From the NCBI RefSeq assembly GCF_012290005.1, contig NZ_JAAXMS010000002.1, positions 496,001-560,000 on the forward strand: a stretch of DNA of 64,000 nucleotides, read 5' to 3'. Of the stretch, positions 53,064-62,044 are shown in pieces; position 1 is the stretch's first letter, and the number at the start of each line of letters is the position of its first letter. Under the pieces are notes generated by a model that saw only the letters and a program-made list of their open reading frames with translations, did no database searches and had not been told where the DNA came from. The DNA comes from Crateriforma spongiae (GTDB taxonomy: Bacteria > Planctomycetota > Planctomycetia > Pirellulales > Pirellulaceae). A program made the position numbers and the translations under genes.

Positions 53064-53173
53064 CGAACAACCCTGACTCTGTGAAAACAACCGCCGACCC
53101 ACCAGCAAAACATTCATGCGTGTTCACACGCTAGAAAGCTTGCAACGATCAACCTCAACGACATTCGCGATGC

Positions 53174-54658
53174 TCACGGTTCGGACGGTGGCTCCGGTCG
53201 CGGCGCCCAACCATCATAGTGATTGGCGGAATCCCCCGACCAATACGGCGAAGATCCCCACAGCGGAACCGTGGGCAAGCTGGATTCCCATCGGCCAAGT
53301 TCACTCATCAGCTGACGAAACCGATCGGGTTGATCTTGCGAAAGGTCATACGTTTCGGAAACGTCCGACGAAACGTCGAACATCTCAGCCGGTCGGTGGG
53401 ACAACCGAACCAGCTTGTCTTTCCCGTCCAGAATCGCCGCTTGACCCTGCAGTCGCCAATACAACCGACGCGCGTCGTCGGAATCTTGTCGCATCAATCG
53501 TGGCAGCAGATTCACACCATCGTGCGTTCCCGCCAAACGAACCATTCGTTTTCGATTCGACTTGTCTTCGTGTGATAACGGATCGGAAAGCGGCAAGCAC
53601 TCCGCACCCGCTGCCGCCATGAACGTGGGCAAAAGGTCAAGTGAACTGACCACACCGTCGTGAACTTGGCCGGCCGGAATCTTTGCCGGCCATGTGCAGA
53701 TCATGGGCACGCGAATCCCGCCTTCGCGAAGGCAACCTTTCACGCCCCGTAACGGTCCATTCCAACTGCCATTGTTGGTCGCACCACCGTTGTCCGATAG
53801 GAACACGATCATGGTTTGTTCCCACTGCCCCGAATGTTTCAATTCGTCGCAGATTCGTCCGACTCCACGGTCTAACGCATACATCATCGCCGCATAGGTT
53901 CGGCGTTTCTTGTCCTTGATCGCTGCGAAGACTTCCAAGTCCGCATCGGTGGCGTGCATGGGAGTGTGCGGCGCGTTGTAGGAAAAGAAGACGAACCAAG
54001 GCTGCCGCGGCGATTCTGCACTTTGTTGGCGAATGAAACGCAGCCCTTCATCCGTAAAAAAGTCGGTCAAATAGTCACTCGAAAAATCCTGGACACGTGT
54101 GCCATTGCGTTCGATGGAATGCTTCATCGTGGCAGGGAAATAGTGATGACTGCCTCCCAGCATGCCACAGAAGTGATCAAAACCACGGCGATTGGGATGA
54201 TGCATGGGTCCGATTCCCAAGTGCCATTTTCCAATGATGGCGGTCGCATAGCCGGCATTTCGCAAATGATCGCCCAGCGTGTGTTCACTGCTGGGTAAGC
54301 CCAGCAATTCGACGCGCGTGGCATAGTTGGACGGCGAAGCGTTCAAATTGCCTTCGTATCCGAATCGTCTTGGATCACGACCGGTCAGCAATCCGGCCCG
54401 CGATGGTGAACACACGGCACTGGCAACATAGGCCTGCGTGCACAGGACGCCCGATTGGGCCAGCCGATCCAAGTTCGGCGTTCGAAGCGTTTCGCTGCCT
54501 TGGCATCCGAGATCACCATACCCCATGTCGTCCGCCAAAATCACGACAATGTTCGGGTGCGTCTCCCCCTCCGCCGCACAAGCAAACGTCCTCAAGACCA
54601 GCGACAACAAGACCAGCAGAAAAGGCCCCGTCCATACGGTACGAATACGAAACAACAT
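53174..54658 (-). CDS. Secreted arylsulfatase-like sulfatase
   Basis: A second S1 sulfatase with signal peptide, metal site N-I-V-V-I-L-A-D-D-M-G-Y-G-D, and the classic motif C-S-P-S-R-A-G-L-L-T-G-R whose Cys becomes formylglycine. H-T-P-M-H and L-S-D-N-G-G-A-T-N-N follow as metal/substrate residues. ATG 54658 places the signal peptide at the start; the frame is open to 54739. 494 residues. With the FAD oxidoreductase it probably belongs to a sulfated-polysaccharide utilisation group. Confidence 0.94.
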   Translation of the reverse strand: MLFRIRTVWTGPFLLVLLSLVLRTFACAAEGETHPNIVVILADDMGYGDLGCQGSETLRTPNLDRLAQSGVLCTQAYVASAVCSPSRAGLLTGRDPRRFGYEGNLNASPSNYATRVELLGLPSSEHTLGDHLRNAGYATAIIGKWHLGIGPMHHPNRRGFDHFCGMLGGSHHYFPATMKHSIERNGTRVQDFSSDYLTDFFTDEGLRFIRQQSAESPRQPWFVFFSYNAPHTPMHATDADLEVFAAIKDKKRRTYAAMMYALDRGVGRICDELKHSGQWEQTMIVFLSDNGGATNNGSWNGPLRGVKGCLREGGIRVPMICTWPAKIPAGQVHDGVVSSLDLLPTFMAAAGAECLPLSDPLSHEDKSNRKRMVRLAGTHDGVNLLPRLMRQDSDDARRLYWRLQGQAAILDGKDKLVRLSHRPAEMFDVSSDVSETYDLSQDQPDRFRQLMSELGRWESSLPTVPLWGSSPYWSGDSANHYDGWAPRPEPPSEP

Positions 54659-54859
54659 GACACAACGGCGGTGGCTGAAACAGAAAGAACCCGACACGAT
54701 CCGGTTCCCAAAAAATCTAGAAACCGATCGACGCTTCAAAGATGCTAACGGATTCTTCGTCGCCCGATCGCCCTGCCCCGGCGGAATCGGATCACACCGT
54801 GACCGGGCGTCGCTACGTCATGTCCACTTTCGATTGTCTTCGCACGCCGGTTTTGAAAT

Positions 54860-57601
54860 TCACACGTTCGAGCCGGACGATTTCGTCGCTGCGAACCGTT
54901 GACGCAACTTGTCCAGCTCGGCAAGCACGTGCAGCAACAGTCCGGCCGCGACGGCCAGTGCCCAGGGACGCCACGTCGTCGGTGCAGATTCAAACACTTG
55001 GTTCATGAAGGGCAAGTATGTGAACGCCAGTTGCAATCCGATCATCGCCAGGATGCCGGCCCACAACAGCGGGTTTCGGAACGGCCCGATACGAAAGATC
55101 GAATAATGAAGCGATCGGCAGTTCAGCAGATAAAACGCTTGGCCCATGACAATGACATTCACCGCGGCGGTCCGCGCCGCATCCATATCGACGCCCAATG
55201 ATTTCTTGAAGGCAAAAACGAAATACGTGGCCAGGACCAGTACGCCGCCGACCCACATGGTTCGCCAAATCAGCGGCCCCGTCAAAATGCCTTCGTCTTG
55301 GCGTCTTGGTGGCCGGGTCATAACATCCGCTTCCTTGGGTTCAAACGCCAGGGTGGCACCCAACAAGACCGCGGTCGACATGTTGATCCACAGAATCTGT
55401 AGCGGCGTGATGGGCAACTGCAATCCCAACAACGTCGCGACCAAGATGATTCCGGCCTCGCCGAGATTCGTCGGCAGCGTCCAAGCGATGAACTTGATCA
55501 AGTTGTCATAGATTCCGCGACCTTCCTCCACCGCCGCTTCGATGGATGCAAAGTTGTCATCGGTCAGAATCATGTCGGCGGATTCTTTGGTGACCTCGGT
55601 GCCGGTGATCCCCATCGCAACGCCGATGTTGGCTTGGCGAAGTGCGGGCGCATCATTCACGCCGTCACCGGTCATGGCGGTGACGTGTCCAAGCGATTGA
55701 AGGGCCTCGACCAATCGCAGTTTTTGTGCGGGTGAAACTCTGGCAAACACACAGACGTCTTCAACGGTGGCGATCAAGTCATGATCGCGCATGCCTTCCA
55801 GTTCCGCACCGGTCAGCCCGACCAATTCCCCCTCGTTTCGTTTTCCGTTCAAGCCCAGTTGCCCGGCGATCGCTTTGGCGGTGCCCACGTGGTCACCGGT
55901 GATCATCTTGACGCGAATCCCAGCTTGCTGGCACGCCGCCACGGCTTTGATGGCTTCGGGACGGGGCGGATCGATCATGCCCTGCAGGCCCAGCCACTGC
56001 ATCCCATCGGTCAAATCATCATGGCCCAGCGATCGCGTGTCCGCCGGAAAACGTTTGATCGCAAAAGCCAGTACACGCTGGCCTTTGGATGCCAAGGCAT
56101 CGACTTGTCGTTCGATGGAATCAACGTCGACTGGTCGGCCACTGTAGGTCGTATCACATCGGGCCAAGACCCGTTCGACCGATCCCTTCAGATAGACAAT
56201 GGTTTCATTGTCTGCCTGATGCAGCGTGGCCATGTACTGGTGCTGGGATTCGAAGGGCACAACATCCAAGCGTGGACGGCGCTGTTGTTGCTGTTGACGT
56301 TCCAGTCGGCCTTTTGCGGCCGATACCAGTAACGCAGCTTCGGTCGGATCCCCTTCGACCTGCCAATTCCCATCGCCGTCTTGATTCAATCGTGCATCGT
56401 TGCACAACAGGCCGGCGCGCATCAATTCCGCCAAGACGGGCTGATCATCCAGATCCAACGAATCGGGTTCGCCGGTGCCTGCATCGCCTTCCGCACCTGG
56501 CATCAACCGCCCCTCGGGTGAGTAGCCAGAACCGGTCGCCGTGAACAGCCTGTCATCGGCCCACAGATTGCGAACCGTCATCTGGTTCTGTGTCAACGTT
56601 CCTGTCTTGTCAGAACAGATCACCGAAGTGCTGCCCAGCGTTTCGACCGCGGGCAACTTGCGAACGATCGCTCGTCGGCTGGCCAGACGTGCGACGCCCA
56701 GGGCCAAAGTCGCGGTCACCACCGCGGGCAAGCCTTCGGGAATTGCCCCCACCGCCAACGCCACCGCTGACAACAGGACGTCGACAGGCTTGGCACCACG
56801 GATCACGCCGGCGACGGCAACCAACACCGCCAAAACCAAGATCACCTTTAGCAACAAATGACTCAGCTCATTGATCCGGCGGACCAGTGGAGTCTCCAAC
56901 ACATCGGCCGAAGCGATCAATTCGTTGATGTGTCCGATCTCGGTTCGGTCACCGGTCGCAACCACGATGCCCGTTGCCGTCCCATAAGTCACTAGTGTCG
57001 TGGAATAGGCGACGTTGGTCCGTTCGGCCAAAACGGTTCCGGCCGGTAAAGCCGAGGTCTGTTTTTCGACCGGAACGGATTCGCCGGTCAATGCGGATTC
57101 ATCGATCTGCAGGTCTTTCGTTTCCACCAGACGCAAATCAGCGGGGACACGGTCACCGGATTGCAACTGAACCACATCACCGGGAACCAATTCACTGGCA
57201 TCGACGGTCGCGGGTTGGCCACCACGAATCACGTTGGCCATGGTCTGCAGCGACTGGCTGAGAGCGTCGATGGCTTTCAACGCTTTGGCTTCTTGGACAA
57301 AACCGATCGAAGCATTGACCAATACAACGGCCAAGATCACCGCGGCATCGGCCCATTCGCGCATGACCAGCGTCAGCACGACGGCGCCCAACAAGATGTA
57401 CACCAGAGGCTGTTGGAACTGTCGCAGCAGAATCACGGGCCAACCATCGGCCGCCTTCTGCGTCAATTGGTTGGGACCGAAACGACTTTGCCGGCGTCCG
57501 ACTTCCAAGAGCCCCAAGCCTTCACGGAAATCCGTCTCCAAACGCTGGGCAACCTGATCGGCAGAATGGTCATACCAAATGTCGGTTTGCGGCTTCGTCA
57601 T
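54860..57601 (-). CDS. P-type cation ATPase, Ca2+-pump-like (type II)
   Basis: A membrane ATPase with the phosphorylation motif C-S-D-K-T-G-T-L-T (Asp 331), the actuator motif T-G-E-S (172-175) and the fourth-helix motif A-I-P-E-G-L-P-A-V-V (P-E-G-L at 288-291), which is typical of type II Ca2+ pumps. T-G-D-G-V-N-D-A-P-A-L forms the hinge. About ten membrane helices are seen. The ion is most likely Ca2+, perhaps Na+ or Mn2+. 913 residues, normal for PMR1/SERCA-like bacterial pumps. No accessory gene is next to it. Confidence 0.93.
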   Translation of the reverse strand: MTKPQTDIWYDHSADQVAQRLETDFREGLGLLEVGRRQSRFGPNQLTQKAADGWPVILLRQFQQPLVYILLGAVVLTLVMREWADAAVILAVVLVNASIGFVQEAKALKAIDALSQSLQTMANVIRGGQPATVDASELVPGDVVQLQSGDRVPADLRLVETKDLQIDESALTGESVPVEKQTSALPAGTVLAERTNVAYSTTLVTYGTATGIVVATGDRTEIGHINELIASADVLETPLVRRINELSHLLLKVILVLAVLVAVAGVIRGAKPVDVLLSAVALAVGAIPEGLPAVVTATLALGVARLASRRAIVRKLPAVETLGSTSVICSDKTGTLTQNQMTVRNLWADDRLFTATGSGYSPEGRLMPGAEGDAGTGEPDSLDLDDQPVLAELMRAGLLCNDARLNQDGDGNWQVEGDPTEAALLVSAAKGRLERQQQQQRRPRLDVVPFESQHQYMATLHQADNETIVYLKGSVERVLARCDTTYSGRPVDVDSIERQVDALASKGQRVLAFAIKRFPADTRSLGHDDLTDGMQWLGLQGMIDPPRPEAIKAVAACQQAGIRVKMITGDHVGTAKAIAGQLGLNGKRNEGELVGLTGAELEGMRDHDLIATVEDVCVFARVSPAQKLRLVEALQSLGHVTAMTGDGVNDAPALRQANIGVAMGITGTEVTKESADMILTDDNFASIEAAVEEGRGIYDNLIKFIAWTLPTNLGEAGIILVATLLGLQLPITPLQILWINMSTAVLLGATLAFEPKEADVMTRPPRRQDEGILTGPLIWRTMWVGGVLVLATYFVFAFKKSLGVDMDAARTAAVNVIVMGQAFYLLNCRSLHYSIFRIGPFRNPLLWAGILAMIGLQLAFTYLPFMNQVFESAPTTWRPWALAVAAGLLLHVLAELDKLRQRFAATKSSGSNV

Positions 57602-58014
57602 CGACCTACCTTCTTGCGGGGTCTAGGTTTTCAAAGCAGACCTGGATTCTGAAATTGGTTTGCGGAAATGGGTGCCAACGGCGACCGCCCCGTCGTCGAT
57701 GGTACACTTTGCCGTTGCGTTCGTTGGCCTTGTGCGCTTCGTCGCAACGGTCGTTCAAATCTCGGCCGGGGATCATTGCTGTCCATCTGTGACTGGCGTT
57801 GAACACCCGACGAATCCGCTTGTGATTCGAACCCGTAACGGCGCGAATGCCTCAGATTGAGTGACTTCCCTCACTCGATCACATTGCTGCCGGGTGACCG
57901 TCATTTCCAAGAAACAGGTTTTGGCGACACTGGCGAATAGCCAAGCGTGTGTGCGACGCAATCACAGCAACCCGATTTCGGCACGCTCGAAACAATCACC
58001 TTGAAATAGAACCG
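57602..58014. other. Divergent intergenic region upstream of the P-type ATPase
   Basis: About 410 bases with the promoters of the ATPase (minus) and of the small gene at 58015 (plus). A perfect six-pair hairpin, GAGTGA (57859-57864) with TCACTC (57871-57876), stands out; its role is unknown. A tRNA-like T-loop string near 57826-57833 does not fold further. Confidence 0.45.
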
Positions 58015-58383
58015 ATGGCAAAATGCGACGAAGGTTATCGATGCGAAGTCTGTGGTGAAGACGTCACGTCCATCGTCGATAGCGACCTTTACCTTCGATA
58101 CGTGATCGGCGAAATCGATCCCGAGGTTCTTCACACGACGCCCGAACGACATCTTCGATGCAATCCCGTCTTGGCTCAATTCATCGCGGATGATCGATTC
58201 CAAGTGGTCGAAGTGGCCGGCCCGATGGATCGGCGGCAATTGGACCCGACGTTCTGCGACGAACGCACACAACGCGTTACCGCAGGCTATCGACGCTTAC
58301 ATGAAATCAATACTTGGGCGGGCGATCGCGACGTGACGCAATACCCGTTGCCGGACGTTCTGGAACGTTGGCAGCGAACTTGA
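58015..58383 (+). CDS. Small protein with a zinc-ribbon-like CxxC site
   Basis: I do not recognise this family. The N-terminus has C-D-E-G-Y-R-C-E-V-C-G and there are further cysteines near 50 and 80, plausible for one zinc. The rest is a mixed helical sequence rich in Arg, Asp and Glu. ATG 58015 puts the Cys pair at the start; the frame is open to 57949. 122 residues. It is convergent with the next gene and has no obvious partner. It may be cytoplasmic. Confidence 0.6.
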   Translation: MAKCDEGYRCEVCGEDVTSIVDSDLYLRYVIGEIDPEVLHTTPERHLRCNPVLAQFIADDRFQVVEVAGPMDRRQLDPTFCDERTQRVTAGYRRLHEINTWAGDRDVTQYPLPDVLERWQRT

Positions 58384-58476
58384 TCCACGTGATGCTGAAA
58401 CCACGCGGTGAAAACGCCACGCAACACTGCGACCATCGCGACGATTCACCGCACGATGCAACCTGCATTCGTGATC

Positions 58477-60552
58477 TCAGTCATCGTCCTCGGTATCCCC
58501 CGCGACTAACCGAACCGCGGCACGAACCATTTGGTTGGGCCCCCCTGGAAATTCCGGGTGCGGACTGATGCAGACGACCTGGCCGTCACCAAATTCGCCA
58601 TGAATCACCGCGTGCGTGCCCGCCATGGCGTCTTCGTGTGCCCCCTTTTGTGCCACGGCTGTTTGAAACTTGGCAATGACGTTGTAGTCCGGCAGATGGT
58701 CATAACGACCGGGAACCAGCAAGGGGCCCTGGGCATAGTCAACATCCACCCGCGAATCCGAGATGCCCAAACACTGCTGGCCCATTTCGCTTAACGACAC
58801 GGTCACCGGCCCGTTGCCTCGCGCCCAGTGGATGCGATCCCAAACCCGCGCATCGATCAGCCCCAACGACCAATCGTAGTGCGCCGTGGCCAGATAGGCA
58901 CCGGCGCAGATTCCCAGATAACCGCCCCCGGAATCAACAAAACGACGGATCTGTTCACGCCCCTGGTCCTGCAGTTTTTTGGACTGGCCGCTGGCCGATC
59001 CGCCCGGCATCACGAGCACGTCATAACCTGACAAAACGCCGTCGCGAATGTCTCCCGGACTGACCCGATCGCACTGGAAACCGTGATCGCTGGTCAAAAC
59101 AGACAACAACGTTTTGGTACGTCGATGAACGCTTTCGGCGTGGTCATAGATCGCGACGTGAATCACACCGTCTGATCCGGCGGCACGACGCGATTGCGGC
59201 ACCAGCGATTCCGATTCGTCCGGCTTCGTGGCGTGCTGCAAGGCCGCCTGTTTGGCTTGCACCAATTCCTGTCGCATCGCCGTGTAGGCTTTGGCGGCTA
59301 ATCGCTCGTGTTGGGAATGGGACGCCTGGAGCGCTGATCCTGGCGTATCGAGCATTCGATCACGGTGTTCCAAGTTTTGTCGAATCAGCTGATCTTCGAT
59401 GGGCCACAGATCGGCCCAAATCCCGGGCAACGCGTGGGTATGAATCGAATGCCGATCTTTGGTCAGCGTCCAATCGCGAAGCGTCAACGCGATCTCTCCG
59501 ATCTCGCCGCCACGTGAACCTTCCAGTGGATCGGCGATCACGCGACAACGCATCTCCACCGGTACAGCGATCGAGTACTTGGGATCACCCAAAATGGTCC
59601 ACATGGTGGTCGATTCACAGGGTTCGTCTTTTTGAACCCCATGGAACACCACCGCCGAGACCGTGGTACGCCGGCTGATCGTCTTGTCGATTGGAATCAC
59701 CGGAGGCAGCGGCCCCGCTTGTCCGTTAATCGTTCCTGGAAAACCAACGCCATTGGTGTCCGCCATATCGCGGGCCAGATGACGCAAGACGAACCGCAAA
59801 TCAATCGTGCCGCCGGAATCCGTTGCTTTTGACAACAGGTCATCGGCACGACAATACCTTACACCGGAGTACACATCCGTCAGCGAATCCGCGTCGGGAT
59901 CGGCCGGCAAAGCCTTTGCCGTGGTTGCAAAGTTGGTCCGCACAAGAAAACCGTCCGGCGCCACGACGGGATCATTGATGTCGAACTCTTGAAACTGGTT
60001 CGGGCCGGTTTCAAAGACCGATGCACCACCGGAGGCATCGATGACGCCGAAATTCGCCGCGGTGCTGCGTCCGGTCGCATTGGTCTGTTCCAACAAACGT
60101 CGAAAATCTTCCACCTTGCGGCAAGACTGCAGTGCCTTTTTCATCAACGCGCCGTTGCCCAGCCCCTTGCGTTGATCGTCATCGTCGCGGAGATCCAAAC
60201 TGAGTGAGTTTTCGATACAGAAACCCGCCTCGTTCATTCCCATCCAGACCGACGTATCTTGACCGGCGTTGATCACGCCGATTGCCCGCAGCGGCCCATC
60301 GTCGATGACGACGACTTCGTTGTGAACGCTGGAGGTTGTGTCTCGATTCTTCCACAACAGCGGACGTCCGTCCGGCGTCACACGGCCGCTGATCACCGCG
60401 GTGGTGCACCCGTGCAGAACCGTTGCAGAGGTCACCACCAACGATGACACACCGACAACGATCGTCAGCCAAAGACGCCCTGCGGTGAAACGTTGAACGG
60501 GATTCGTCACGTGATCAGCGCGTCGATCATCAATCAGGGCGGGCGTGGGCAT
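58477..60552 (-). CDS. Secreted fusion of an Ntn-type amidase/acyltransferase and a BPL_N domain
   Basis: A signal segment (W-L-T-I-V-V-G-V-S-S-L-V-V-T) ends at V-L-H-G-C-T-T, where Cys 49 would become the N-terminal nucleophile after cleavage, as in penicillin V acylase and isopenicillin-N acyltransferase relatives (C45/C59 type). G-R-P-L-L-W-K-N-R-D, the next motif of the family, is present. The C-terminal part (about 462-691) is a class-I amidotransferase-like BPL_N domain: L-V-M-P-G-G, G-G-G-Y-L-G-I-C-A-G-A-Y-L-A (Cys 549) and S-P-H-P-E. No lipobox consensus is met, because His is at -2. ATG 60552; the frame is open to 60741. 691 residues. The union of the two enzymes is unusual. Confidence 0.72.
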   Translation of the reverse strand: MPTPALIDDRRADHVTNPVQRFTAGRLWLTIVVGVSSLVVTSATVLHGCTTAVISGRVTPDGRPLLWKNRDTTSSVHNEVVVIDDGPLRAIGVINAGQDTSVWMGMNEAGFCIENSLSLDLRDDDDQRKGLGNGALMKKALQSCRKVEDFRRLLEQTNATGRSTAANFGVIDASGGASVFETGPNQFQEFDINDPVVAPDGFLVRTNFATTAKALPADPDADSLTDVYSGVRYCRADDLLSKATDSGGTIDLRFVLRHLARDMADTNGVGFPGTINGQAGPLPPVIPIDKTISRRTTVSAVVFHGVQKDEPCESTTMWTILGDPKYSIAVPVEMRCRVIADPLEGSRGGEIGEIALTLRDWTLTKDRHSIHTHALPGIWADLWPIEDQLIRQNLEHRDRMLDTPGSALQASHSQHERLAAKAYTAMRQELVQAKQAALQHATKPDESESLVPQSRRAAGSDGVIHVAIYDHAESVHRRTKTLLSVLTSDHGFQCDRVSPGDIRDGVLSGYDVLVMPGGSASGQSKKLQDQGREQIRRFVDSGGGYLGICAGAYLATAHYDWSLGLIDARVWDRIHWARGNGPVTVSLSEMGQQCLGISDSRVDVDYAQGPLLVPGRYDHLPDYNVIAKFQTAVAQKGAHEDAMAGTHAVIHGEFGDGQVVCISPHPEFPGGPNQMVRAAVRLVAGDTEDDD

Positions 60553-60625
60553 GGCGGGGTTCTCCAGTGGTTCACTGAAAGCAGGCGTGCCACTTGATGT
60601 TAACCGCCCGGCGCCGCTCGATGGG

Positions 60626-61963
60626 CTAAACCGCCGTTTCTGGAATCCCGTCGGGTCCGCTCGGCACGGCGTCATCGCTGTCGTCCAGCCGGTAAACGAT
60701 CGCCACCGGAACAAACAAGACCGCCATCGCTGCGAACACACTACTGCGTGGCCAATCGGCCTGGCTGATCACCAAGTCCATGATCTGGTACAGGACACCC
60801 GAACCGACAATGGCGATGAAGTTCGCTTGGTTCATCACCGCAATCATCCGTCCCTTCAGCTCATCCGGCGGACGCGATTGAAGAAAAACTTGGATGGGAA
60901 TCGCAAAGAATGCCGCCGACGCCCCCAGCAACATCAGGGCGGGAATGCTGCCGGGAAACCCCAACAAATGCCCTCGCCCCGGAACCGTGATCGCCAACAA
61001 CACACAGAACAAGACCACCCCCCAACACCCGATGTGCAGCACCGTTCGCGCCGACGTCTTTCGTGTCAGCCATCCGGCGACCACACCACCGATGGCGATA
61101 CCAACACTGATCAGTGACACCATCAAACTGGTGTTTGTATCGGACAGTCCCAGTTGTGTTTTGCCCAACGAATTGACCGCTTGAATGGTCAGCCCCGCGA
61201 TCAACCAAAACACACACGACGCGAGCAGTGCCCACAACAGCGGCTTGTCGTCCAACAACAATCGCCGCATCGGTTTGGGGACCGTCAAATACTCGGCCTT
61301 CAGTTTCAGATCCGGATCGGCGACCGGGACTCGCGCGATGAACAAACTGGAAATCGTTCCCAAGATTGCGATGCCGATGCAAACGAACGATCCGATCCAC
61401 AACTTTTGGGCCGCGCGAACGCCGGGGATATCGGGATCCACCAAAGCATCTTTCAGCGGCCCCGCCGCAGCGGTTCCGATGATGATCGCAACAAATGTGG
61501 TCATCAAAACCAGACCGTTGGCGCGGGGCAACTGCCGTTTTTCCAACATCTCCGGCAGGATGCCATACTTTCCTGGACCGAAAAAAGTGCTTTGCAGGCC
61601 CATCAAAAACAAGACCGCCCACAAACCGTAAAAGCCGACATAGGGGACCGCCCAAAACGCGATCATGCCCAACGCCATGACGACAATCTCGGCCATTTTG
61701 CTGCCGATGATGATCGTGCGTTTATTGAATTTGTCCGCCCAAAACCCGGCCAAGCCACCGGCAAAGACGAACGGCAATCCAAAGACGACCGTGGCGATTC
61801 CCTGCAGATCGGGGCCCTTCGCTTGACCGGCCGCGATCGCCGCCGCCGACGGCACCGCCAACAACAGCAACAACTGCTTGAACAGGTTGTCGTTGAACGC
61901 ACCAAAGAACTGCGTCACCAAGAATCCGACGAAACTGCGGGTGGCTAGCGAGTCAGATTTCAT
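60626..61963 (-). CDS. LplT-like MFS transporter
   Basis: A 12-helix MFS protein with L-V-T-Q-F-F-G-A-F-N-D-N-L-F-K-Q at the start, F-F-G-P-G-K-Y-G-I-L-P-E-M-L and W-A-D-K-F-N-K-R-T. These are hallmarks of the lysophospholipid flippase LplT branch, which brings lysophosphatidylethanolamine back into the cell. Planctomycete members often come without a fused acyltransferase, as here. ATG 61963 precedes the conserved first helix. 445 residues. It lies between metXW and the Ntn fusion gene on the same strand. Confidence 0.88.
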   Translation of the reverse strand: MKSDSLATRSFVGFLVTQFFGAFNDNLFKQLLLLLAVPSAAAIAAGQAKGPDLQGIATVVFGLPFVFAGGLAGFWADKFNKRTIIIGSKMAEIVVMALGMIAFWAVPYVGFYGLWAVLFLMGLQSTFFGPGKYGILPEMLEKRQLPRANGLVLMTTFVAIIIGTAAAGPLKDALVDPDIPGVRAAQKLWIGSFVCIGIAILGTISSLFIARVPVADPDLKLKAEYLTVPKPMRRLLLDDKPLLWALLASCVFWLIAGLTIQAVNSLGKTQLGLSDTNTSLMVSLISVGIAIGGVVAGWLTRKTSARTVLHIGCWGVVLFCVLLAITVPGRGHLLGFPGSIPALMLLGASAAFFAIPIQVFLQSRPPDELKGRMIAVMNQANFIAIVGSGVLYQIMDLVISQADWPRSSVFAAMAVLFVPVAIVYRLDDSDDAVPSGPDGIPETAV

Positions 61964-62044
61964 CGGTTGTGCATTCCCTTGAATCAGCTGTGGAGAATCA
62001 GTCGCTGTGTGAAGGTTCCATCCCAATAGACGCCATCGGCTGGA

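Noticed and set aside
57822-57840. tRNA-like T-loop string (GGGTTCGAATC on the minus strand)
   Set aside because: The flanking bases do not form a T-stem, and no anticodon or acceptor stem can be built around it.
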